Source: Myxococcales bacterium
GTDB lineage: Bacteria; Myxococcota; Myxococcia; Myxococcales; Anaeromyxobacteraceae
Assembly (NCBI GenBank): GCA_021784995.1
Contig: JAJYHA010000326.1
Location: 1 to 7,590, forward strand
Reading direction: 5' to 3'
DNA length: 7,590 nt
Each line of letters begins with the position of its first letter. Positions within the stretch are counted from its first letter, which is position 1. Below the pieces are notes generated by a model that was not told the origin of the DNA, made no database searches, and saw only the letters and a program-made list of their open reading frames with translations. Positions 1 to 7,075 of the stretch are shown piece by piece. A program made the translations under genes and the position numbers.

Positions 1-3000
1 CCGCGGCGCCAGGGCCGCCTTCCGGGGCGCGGCCTTCCGGCGCACACCCTTGCGCACCGGCTTCCGCACCGGCTTCCGCACCGGCTTCCGCACCGGCTTC
101 CGCACCGGCTTCCGCGCCGGCTTCCGCGTCGGCTTGCGCACCGGCTTCCGGGAGCCCTTCGCCGCCCGGTCGCGTCCGTCGACCGGGGACGCCTTCCCTC
201 GGGGGCTCGCCGCCCTCCTCGCGGTGCGTCGCGCCTTTCGTCCGGTCCGGGCCGCGCGCGGTGCGCGCCCGGACGCGCCGGTGCCGGGCCGGAGCGCGTC
301 CACGGCGGCGGCCGGCGGCGTCACCGCCTGCGCCTCGCCCGCCGGTGCGCGAGGGGGGAGATCGACCGCCGCGGGTCGCGCCGCGTCCGCCGCGCGCACC
401 CCCGCCTCGGCCCGACCCGCCTCCTCGAGCGTGGTCCGGTGCGCTTCGAGCCGCGCGCGCTTCGCCCGCAGCTCGTCGGCGCGGGCGCGGTCCTTCTCGA
501 CCACGTCGCGCGGCGCGCGCTCGACGAAGCTGGGGTTGGCGAGCTTCCGCTCGACGCCCGCCAGGTCGGCCTCGACGCGGGCCAGCTCCTTCCCGACCCG
601 CGCCACCTCGGACGCCATGTCCACCACGCCCGCGAGCGGCACCCGCAGCTCGAACCCGCCGCCGACGGCCACCGCGCAGCCGGGGCGCTTCCGTGGCGGT
701 TCGACCGTCATGGCCAGCCCCTCCACGTTGGCCAGCCGGACGATCCGCGACTCCTCGGCCCGCACCGTCGCCAGCGCCTCCTCCGAGAGCGACCCGACCT
801 GCACGTCCCGCAGCGGGACCTTGAAGGCGACGTTCATCTCGCCCCGGATGTTCCGCAGCGCGTCCACGATCCCGATCACCGGGCCGAACGCGCGCTCGGC
901 GGCCTCGTCGACGGGCGCGCGCTCCGGGTAGCGCGCCACCATGACGGCGTCGCCCCACCGCGCGCCCACCTGCGCCTGGGGCGTCTGCCACAGCTCCTCG
1001 GTGATGAAGGGCATGAGCGGGTGGAGCAGGCGCAGCGAGGTGTCGAGGCAGCGCGTCAGGACCTCGCGCGCGCCGGCCTTGGCCGCCTCGTCCTCGCCGT
1101 AGAGGGCGTCCTTCGACAGCTCGATGTACCAATCGCACAGCTCGTGCCAGACGAACTGATAGACGGCGCCCGCCGCGTCGTTGAAGTGGTAGCCCTCGAG
1201 CGCGTCGAGCGTGTCGTTCACGGCGCGCTGCAGGCGCGCCAGGATCCACCGGTCGGCCGCGGAGCGCGCCCCCGCGCCGGAGGCGGCGGCCTCGCCGACC
1301 GTGAAGCCGGCCAGGTTCATCAGCGAGAACCGCGCCGCGTTCCACAGCTTGTTGGCGAAGGCGCGGTACCCCTCGATGCGCTCGCGGGCCAGCTTGATGT
1401 CCCGCCCCTGGGCGGTGAGCGCGGCCAGGGTGAAGCGCAGCGCGTCGGCGCCGTACTGCTCCGTCATGACGAGGGGATCGATGACGTTCCCCTTCGTCTT
1501 CGACATCTTCTGGCCCTTCTCGTCGCGCACCATCGGGTGCAGGTAGACGACGCGAAAGGGCACCTCGCCCATGAAGTGCAGCCCCATCATCATCATCCGG
1601 GCCACCCAGAAGAAGATGATGTCGTGCCCCGTCTCCATGACCGAGGTCGGGTAGAAGGTCTCGAGCGTGGCGGTGCGCTCGGGCCACCCCATGGTCGAGA
1701 AGGGCCAGAGCGCGGAGCTGAACCAGGTGTCGAGGACGTCCTCGTCCTGCCGCAGCTCGCGGCGGCCGCAGGTCGCGCACGCCTCCGGCGCGCTGCGCGC
1801 CACCGTGACGTGGCCGTCGGGGCAGTACCAGGCCGGGATCTGGTGGCCCCACCAGAGCTGCCGGCTGATGCACCAGTCGTGGATGTTGCGCATCCACGCC
1901 ATGTAGGTGTTCGTCCAGGGCTCGGGGTAGAACCGCGTCCGTCCCTGCTCGACGGCCTCGATGGCCGGGCGCGCCAGCGGCGCGATGCGGACGAACCACT
2001 GCTGCGAGAGCATCGGCTCGAGGACCGTCTCGGAGCGCTGGCACTTGCCGAGCGGGAGCACGTGCGGCCGCGAGCCGCGGTCGAGCCCCCGCTCCGCCAC
2101 CAGCTCCTTCACGCGCCGGCGCGCGGCGAAGCGCTCCAGCCCCGCCACCGGACCCGCCTGCTCGTTCATGTGCCCGTCGGGCCCGATCACGGTCAGCATC
2201 TCGAGGCCGTGTCGGCGGCCGACCTCGAAGTCGTTGAAGTCGTGCGCCGGCGTGACCTTCACCGCGCCCGTGCCGAAGCTCGGGTCGACCAGGATGGCGT
2301 CGCCGATGACGGGCAGCTCGCGGTCGACCAGCGGGTGCACCACCCTCCTGCCGATCAGCGCCCGGTACCGCTCGTCCTCGGGGTGCACCGCCACGGCGGT
2401 GTCGCCCAGCATCGTCTCCGGGCGCGTGGTCGCGACGACGATCTCCCCCGAGCCGTCGGCCAGGGGATAGGCGAAGCTCCACAGCTCGCCCTGGTGGGCG
2501 TCCTCGTAGGTGACCTCCAGGTCGGAGAGGGCGGTCCGGCAGTCCGTGCACCAGTTGATGAGCTTCCGCTCCCGGTAGACCAGCCCCTCCTCGTGCAGCC
2601 GGACGAACACCTCGCGGACGGCGCGCGACAGGCCCTCGTCCATGGTGAAGCGCTCGCGCTGCCAGTCGAGCGAGGCCCCGAGCGCCTCGTGCTGTGCGCC
2701 GATGCGCGAGCCGTACCGCTCCTTCCAGTCCCACACGCGCTTCAGGAACTCGGCCCGGCCGAGGTCGTGCCGCGACCGGCCCTCGCTCCGGAGCAGCTCC
2801 TTCTCGACGATCATCTGGGTGGCGATGCCGGCGTGGTCCGTCCCCGGAAGCCAGAGCACGTTGTGGCCGCTCATGCGCTTCCACCGCGTCAGCACGTCCT
2901 GGAGCGTGGCGGTGAGCGCGTGGCCGAGGTGGAGCGAGCCGGTCACGTTGGGCGGCGGCAGCACGATCGAGAAGGGCGGGCGCGAGCGGTCGTGCTCGTC

Positions 3001-3120
3001 GGCGTGGAAGTAGCCACGCTCCTTCCAGACCCGGTACCAGCGCGCCTCCACCTCGCGGTGCTCGTACCCCTTCGACAGCTCGGCCCTCTTCCCGCTCGCG
3101 ACCTCGGTCGTCACAGCCAC
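1..3120 (-). CDS. valS: Valyl-tRNA synthetase with a long basic C-terminal extension (3' end outside window)
   Basis: Class I aminoacyl-tRNA synthetase that charges tRNA-Val with valine in the cytoplasm and hydrolyses mischarged Thr-tRNA-Val. Seen: the class I signature HLGH at residues 64-67 after PPPNVTG, and the second signature KMSKT at 538-542. The CP1 editing domain shows TTRPE at 231-235 and HDFND at 293-297. Cysteine pairs C191/C194 and C448/C451, plus C433, look like zinc sites. A C-terminal coiled coil, the tRNA-binding arm of bacterial ValRS, spans about 838-903. The core length of about 900 residues is normal for the family. The frame then continues with no stop to position 1, giving at least 137 extra residues rich in Ala, Pro, Arg and Lys. 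I chose the GTG at 3118-3120 because GGAGGG lies 5 nt upstream; a second GTG six bases downstream (3112-3114) is 11 nt away and less likely. It lies 74 nt after the response regulator stop, with no promoter or terminator visible between them, so co-transcription is likely. The enzyme identity is near certain; the true C-terminus is not in the window. Confidence 0.97.
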   Translation of the reverse strand, partial: MAVTTEVASGKRAELSKGYEHREVEARWYRVWKERGYFHADEHDRSRPPFSIVLPPPNVTGSLHLGHALTATLQDVLTRWKRMSGHNVLWLPGTDHAGIATQMIVEKELLRSEGRSRHDLGRAEFLKRVWDWKERYGSRIGAQHEALGASLDWQRERFTMDEGLSRAVREVFVRLHEEGLVYRERKLINWCTDCRTALSDLEVTYEDAHQGELWSFAYPLADGSGEIVVATTRPETMLGDTAVAVHPEDERYRALIGRRVVHPLVDRELPVIGDAILVDPSFGTGAVKVTPAHDFNDFEVGRRHGLEMLTVIGPDGHMNEQAGPVAGLERFAARRRVKELVAERGLDRGSRPHVLPLGKCQRSETVLEPMLSQQWFVRIAPLARPAIEAVEQGRTRFYPEPWTNTYMAWMRNIHDWCISRQLWWGHQIPAWYCPDGHVTVARSAPEACATCGRRELRQDEDVLDTWFSSALWPFSTMGWPERTATLETFYPTSVMETGHDIIFFWVARMMMMGLHFMGEVPFRVVYLHPMVRDEKGQKMSKTKGNVIDPLVMTEQYGADALRFTLAALTAQGRDIKLARERIEGYRAFANKLWNAARFSLMNLAGFTVGEAAASGAGARSAADRWILARLQRAVNDTLDALEGYHFNDAAGAVYQFVWHELCDWYIELSKDALYGEDEAAKAGAREVLTRCLDTSLRLLHPLMPFITEELWQTPQAQVGARWGDAVMVARYPERAPVDEAAERAFGPVIGIVDALRNIRGEMNVAFKVPLRDVQVGSLSEEALATVRAEESRIVRLANVEGLAMTVEPPRKRPGCAVAVGGGFELRVPLAGVVDMASEVARVGKELARVEADLAGVERKLANPSFVERAPRDVVEKDRARADELRAKRARLEAHRTTLEEAGRAEAGVRAADAARPAAVDLPPRAPAGEAQAVTPPAAAVDALRPGTGASGRAPRAARTGRKARRTARRAASPRGKASPVDGRDRAAKGSRKPVRKPTRKPARKPVRKPVRKPVRKPVRKPVRKGVRRKAAPRKAALAPR
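49..144 (-). repeat. 12-bp tandem repeat, eight units, encoding PVRK-type tetrapeptides
   Basis: Eight consecutive 12-bp units. The plus-strand consensus is CTTCCGCACCGG. The four units from 61 to 108 are identical; the units at 49, 109, 121 and 133 differ by one or two bases. The unit length is a multiple of three, so on the minus strand it encodes a run of tetrapeptides in the valS frame, about residues 993-1024. The order is PVRK, PTRK, PARK and then five copies of PVRK. Identical adjacent copies suggest recent expansion by slippage or unequal recombination. Changes in copy number would keep the reading frame. Confidence 0.95.
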
Positions 3121-3125
3121 CCCAG

Positions 3126-3131
3126 CCCTCC
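3126..3131 (-). promoter_or_regulatory. Ribosome-binding site of valS
   Basis: The minus strand reads GGAGGG, ending 5 nt before the GTG at 3120. This is the only good Shine-Dalgarno match nearby, and it decides the GTG start over the in-frame GTG six bases downstream. The rest of the 74-nt gap (3121-3194) shows no convincing promoter, T-box or terminator. Confidence 0.7.
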
Positions 3132-3194
3132 GGATGAGTTTCCCCGTGCGGCGCGCGCGGCGGCGCCGGCGTTCCTGCGTCCCGTCCGCGCTCG

Positions 3195-4178
3195 CTACCG
3201 CTCGCGCTCCCTGACGAGGCGCTCGACCTGCTCGCGGATGATGGTCTCGGCGAGGGGGGGAATGATCTCCCACGCGATCCGCTCCACCACCTCGCGCGAC
3301 GCCCGCGAGAGCGCCTCCCGCAGCAGGGCCTCGCCGCCGTCGTGCGGCGCCTCGACCCTCCCGCCGGCCGCCGCCGGCTCCTCCTCCACCTGGAGGTCGG
3401 TCAGGTCGATGGGCTCGCCGAAGGGCAGCAGCTCCAGGACCGGCGCCGGCGGCGCCACGGCGCCCGCGGCGGGAGCGGGCGTCGAGCCCACCGCCGCCGC
3501 CGGCCGGACGAGAGGCGGCGGCACCGTCGGCTCCGGCGGCACCTCCCGTAGGTCCAGGTCGCCGAGATCCAGATCGTCCAGGCCCACCTCGCCGATCTCC
3601 GGGGCGGTCGCAGGCGGGGCTGGCAGCGCCGGCGCGGTCGCCACCTCTGCCGGCGGAGGCATCGTGGGCAGAACGATCGCCATTTCCCGCGCCAGCGCCG
3701 GCGGCGCGGGCGGAACGATCGCCATCCCCGGTGCCGGTGCCGGCGGCACCGGATGATCGACCGCCACCGCCCGTGCCGGCGCCGGCGGCGCCGGCGGCGC
3801 GGCGGCGTCGCCGTGCCCGAGCAGCTCGTTCACCTTGTTGACGAGCGCCTGGCTCTCGAAGGGCTTCGCGATGTGTCCGTCGGCCCGCACGGCGCGCGCG
3901 CGCGCCTCGTCGAAGGCCTCGAAGGTCCCCGCCAGGAGCAGCACCGGGATGCGGCGCAGCTCGGCGTCGGCCTTGATCGCCTCGCAGACCTCGTAGCCAC
4001 TCTTTCGGGGCATCACCACGTCGGCCAGCACGATGTCCGGCCGCTGCTCGCGAGCGCGGGCGATGGCCTCCTCGCCGTTGTCGACCGCGGTGATCCGGAA
4101 GTCCTCCCCCGCGAACGCGATCCCGACCACCTTCTGGATCGTGATGGAGTCGTCCGCGAGCAGGAGGTTCTTGGGCAT
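3195..4178 (-). CDS. Response regulator: N-terminal receiver, Pro/Ala linker, conserved C-terminal helix
   Basis: 327 residues. Residues 1-120 form a CheY-like receiver: acidic pair D9/D10, phospho-acceptor D53 in the sequence LADVVMP, and the conserved lysine K105 followed by PF. By spacing, the usual Thr/Ser switch residue (T87 of CheY) is Ala83, followed by G84 and T85. No DNA-binding or enzymatic output domain follows. Residues 121-280 are a disordered-looking Pro/Ala linker with two short acidic-hydrophobic patches: LDDLDLGDLDL at 200-210 and IDLTDLQVEEE at 257-267. Residues 283-327 form a predicted amphipathic helix containing VVERIAWEIIPPLAETIIRE. I recall similar receiver-plus-helix proteins from deltaproteobacteria and myxobacteria, where the helix probably serves protein-protein contact. 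The start is the only ATG available; its Shine-Dalgarno (GGGA, 5 nt away) is weak. It sits between groEL and valS on the same strand, and no partner histidine kinase is in view. Its pathway is unknown. Confidence 0.9.
   Translation of the reverse strand: MPKNLLLADDSITIQKVVGIAFAGEDFRITAVDNGEEAIARAREQRPDIVLADVVMPRKSGYEVCEAIKADAELRRIPVLLLAGTFEAFDEARARAVRADGHIAKPFESQALVNKVNELLGHGDAAAPPAPPAPARAVAVDHPVPPAPAPGMAIVPPAPPALAREMAIVLPTMPPPAEVATAPALPAPPATAPEIGEVGLDDLDLGDLDLREVPPEPTVPPPLVRPAAAVGSTPAPAAGAVAPPAPVLELLPFGEPIDLTDLQVEEEPAAAGGRVEAPHDGGEALLREALSRASREVVERIAWEIIPPLAETIIREQVERLVRERER
3671..3725 (-). repeat. 13-bp direct repeat 42 bp apart in the response regulator linker
   Basis: GAACGATCGCCAT occurs at 3671-3683 and again at 3713-3725, exactly 42 bp (14 codons) apart. 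In the protein this places MAIV at residues 152-155 and 166-169, each followed by a proline-rich stretch. It looks like an old in-frame duplication within the linker that has since diverged. No regulatory role is evident. Confidence 0.6.
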
Positions 4179-4203
4179 GGGCGTCCCGATCGAGTCACCG
4201 TCA

Positions 4204-4233
4204 GGACTAACGCCTGCCTTCCCCCCGTGTCAA
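4204..4233 (-). promoter_or_regulatory. Candidate sigma70-type promoter of the response regulator (and possibly valS)
   Basis: On the minus strand a perfect -35 box TTGACA (4233-4228) is followed by an 18-nt spacer and TAGTCC (4209-4204). The -10 box is weak, sharing only TA with the consensus. The predicted start of transcription is near 4197, giving a leader of roughly 20 nt before the ATG at 4178. The promoter lies just beyond the groEL hairpin, which fits a separate transcription unit. The strength of the call comes from the -35 box; the -10 is the doubtful part. Confidence 0.45.
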
Positions 4234-4239
4234 CGCTCG

Positions 4240-4285
4240 CCGGCCGCGACTCCCGGCGCCGGCGGCGGCCGGGGATCGCGGCCGG
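4240..4285 (-). terminator. Large two-part hairpin just after groEL, without a U tract
   Basis: A perfect 10-bp inverted repeat, CCGGCCGCGA (4240-4249) and TCGCGGCCGG (4276-4285), encloses a second 6-bp stem, CCCGGC (4252-4257) with GCCGGG (4268-4273), and a 10-nt loop. On the minus strand it begins 6 nt after the groEL stop codon. No run of T follows it, so it is not a textbook intrinsic terminator. It may still end or weaken groEL transcription, or protect the 3' end of the groEL message. Confidence 0.55.
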
Positions 4286-4291
4286 GGTGGC

Positions 4292-5938
<1,647 letters not shown>

Positions 5939-5947
5939 CGAGGACAT

Positions 5948-5953
5948 CCTCCC
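5948..5953 (-). promoter_or_regulatory. Ribosome-binding site that sets the groEL start
   Basis: The minus strand reads GGGAGG and then directly ATG TCC TCG ATG. The first ATG (5947) would have zero spacing, while the second (5938) has a 9-nt spacing. Together with the typical MAAK beginning of GroEL, this supports the second ATG. Confidence 0.85.
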
Positions 5954-5997
5954 TTGAAAATCTGTTGTCGTGACGGGCGCTTTCCGATTCCGCGCCG

Positions 5998-6024
5998 CTG
6001 GCGCTCGCTGCTCGCGAGCGCTAA
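5998..6024 (-). promoter_or_regulatory. CIRCE-like operator (HrcA binding site) of groEL
   Basis: The minus strand reads TTAGCGCTC, nine bases, then GAGCGCCAG. The CIRCE consensus is TTAGCACTC-N9-GAGTGCTAA. The left arm matches 8 of 9, the right arm 6 of 9, and the spacer is exactly nine. The two arms are complementary at 7 of 9 positions. It begins within the -10 box, overlapping it by two bases, and covers the predicted transcription start, the usual place for HrcA repression of groE genes. Inference: groEL is induced by heat through release of HrcA. No hrcA gene is in the window. Confidence 0.75.
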
Positions 6025-6050
6025 CATAACCTCGCCCGGGCCGCGGTCAA
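6023..6050 (-). promoter_or_regulatory. Sigma70-type promoter of groEL
   Basis: On the minus strand TTGACC (6050-6045) is followed by a 16-nt spacer and TATGTT (6028-6023), with 5 of 6 and 4 of 6 matches to consensus. The predicted start is near 6016, giving a leader of about 78 nt to the ATG at 5938. Its overlap with the CIRCE-like repeat strengthens both calls. Confidence 0.7.
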
Positions 6051-6082
6051 CCCGCCCGGCACACGGCCGGCAAGCGCGCGCG

Positions 6083-6111
6083 TTGACAGGCGGTCCGGCG
6101 CCCGGTAGTGC
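6083..6111 (+). promoter_or_regulatory. Candidate promoter of the TPR-metallopeptidase gene
   Basis: A perfect TTGACA (6083-6088), a 17-nt spacer and TAGTGC (6106-6111). The -10 box is weak. The transcription start expected about 7 nt further on falls at the GTG start codon (6118). This promoter and that of groEL are back to back, with 32 bp between their -35 boxes. Confidence 0.5.
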
Positions 6112-6117
6112 CCGGCC

Positions 6118-7014
6118 GTGGACGCCGACGACGAGCGCCGGGAGCACGAGGCCGCCCTGCGTGCCTCGCCCGCCGACCTCGACGTGCTGGCCGACGCCGC
6201 CGGCTACTTCCTCTCCCGCGCCGAGGAGGAGGAGCCCGGGAACGACGCCGAGCGTGCGCTCGCGCTGGCGGAGCGCGGATCGCGGCTGGTGCGGGACGGG
6301 GGCGCCGACGAGGACGTGGCCGACTTCGCCCTGCTCGAGTCGGCCGCCTGCACCGCCGCCGGCGATCCGCGGGGCGCCCTCGCCCGGGTGGACGGGGCGC
6401 TCGCCGCCCGCCCCGGCCTGCCGGAGCTCCTGGTCGAGCGGGGGCTGCTGCTCCTCGACCTGTGCCGCTTCGCCGAGGCGCGGGCGCAGCTCGAGGAGGC
6501 GCTCCGGCTCGCGCCCGACGACCCGGCCGCGCACCACGGGCTCGGCCTGCTGGCGGAGCGGGGCGGCGACGAGCGCGAGGCGCGCGCCCGCTTCGCGGCG
6601 GCGCACGCGCGGGCGCCCGAGGACTACCCGGTCCCGCCGCGGCTCTCGCACCGGGCCTTCGAGCGCGCCGTCGAGGACGCGCTGGCGGGCCTGCCCGCGC
6701 CCGTCCGGTCCTACCTCGCCAACGTGGCCGTCGCCGTCGAGGACGTCCCGGCCGACGACGACCTCCTCGGCTCCGATCCGCCGCTCCCGCCGACGGTCCT
6801 GGGCATGTTCCGCGGCGCACCGCTGGGCGAGAAGGCCTCCATGGACCCGTGGAGCCACTTCCCGTCCAGCATCGTCCTCTACCAGCGGAACCTGGAGCGG
6901 TTCGCCGCCGACCCGGGCGACCTGGTGGAGCAGATCGGCGTGACGCTGCTCCACGAGGTGGGCCACTTCCTCGGCCTCGACGAGGAGCATCTCCGGGGCC
7001 GCGGCCTCGCGTGA
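6118..7014 (+). CDS. TPR-repeat protein with C-terminal zincin-like metallopeptidase domain (Zincin_1 type)
   Basis: 298 residues, cytoplasmic (no signal peptide or membrane segment). The N-terminal half, about 66-169, is helical with TPR-like repeats; the clearest are near 102-135 and 136-169 (for example FAEARAQLEEALRLAPDDP). From about 175 it resembles the small putative zinc metallopeptidase family (Pfam Zincin_1, PF06262): a FERAVEDALAGLP opening, NVAVAVEDVP, LLG and LGMFRGAPL, then SSIVLYQRNL, and the active-site motif HEVGHFLGLDEEHL from residue 279. H279, H283 and probably an acidic residue at 288-290 would bind zinc, with E280 as catalytic base. The family is conserved in many bacteria but substrates are mostly unknown, so the protease role is inferred. 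The GTG start is supported by an in-frame TAG at 6106-6108 and the promoter directly upstream; there is no Shine-Dalgarno, so a leaderless message is likely. A downstream GTG at 6184 is an alternative start. Confidence 0.88.
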   Translation: MDADDERREHEAALRASPADLDVLADAAGYFLSRAEEEEPGNDAERALALAERGSRLVRDGGADEDVADFALLESAACTAAGDPRGALARVDGALAARPGLPELLVERGLLLLDLCRFAEARAQLEEALRLAPDDPAAHHGLGLLAERGGDEREARARFAAAHARAPEDYPVPPRLSHRAFERAVEDALAGLPAPVRSYLANVAVAVEDVPADDDLLGSDPPLPPTVLGMFRGAPLGEKASMDPWSHFPSSIVLYQRNLERFAADPGDLVEQIGVTLLHEVGHFLGLDEEHLRGRGLA

Positions 7015-7038
7015 CGGCGCCCCGATTCGATCAAATAA

Positions 7039-7067
7039 TTGACCCCCTTGCGGCGATATCGGATGGT
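7039..7067 (+). promoter_or_regulatory. Candidate promoter of the Clp N-domain gene
   Basis: TTGACC (7039-7044), a 17-nt spacer and GATGGT (7062-7067). An AT-rich stretch, TCAAATAA, unusual for this DNA, lies just upstream at 7031-7038 and could act as an UP element. The predicted start at about 7074 is one or two bases before the ATG at 7076. The -10 box is poor, so this is tentative. Confidence 0.4.
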
Positions 7068-7075
7068 CGTCGCGC

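Noticed and set aside
50..931. Plus-strand frame beginning with repeated GFRT tetrapeptides
   Set aside because: It is the reverse reading of the 12-bp repeat and the valS tail. The minus-strand frame is continuous with the ValRS core and is therefore the real one.
3121..3194. Possible promoter, T-box or terminator between the response regulator and valS
   Set aside because: No -35/-10 pair, no T-box sequence and no stem with a U tract can be seen; only the ribosome-binding site is supported.
3734..3752. 8-bp stem hairpin CCGGTGCC-GGC-GGCACCGG
   Set aside because: It lies inside the Pro/Ala linker of the response regulator, where GCC/GGC-rich codons make such palindromes common. It is not placed at a gene end.
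439..3756. Open frame of 1105 codons on the plus strand
   Set aside because: It runs antisense to valS and the response regulator with aligned codon positions. Its product is rich in Arg, His, Leu and Val with no recognisable domain, which is typical of the shadow of a GC-rich gene.
5939..5947. Upstream ATG adding MSS to GroEL
   Set aside because: It directly abuts the GGGAGG sequence, leaving no spacing, while the ATG at 5938 has 9 nt and gives the usual MAAK start.
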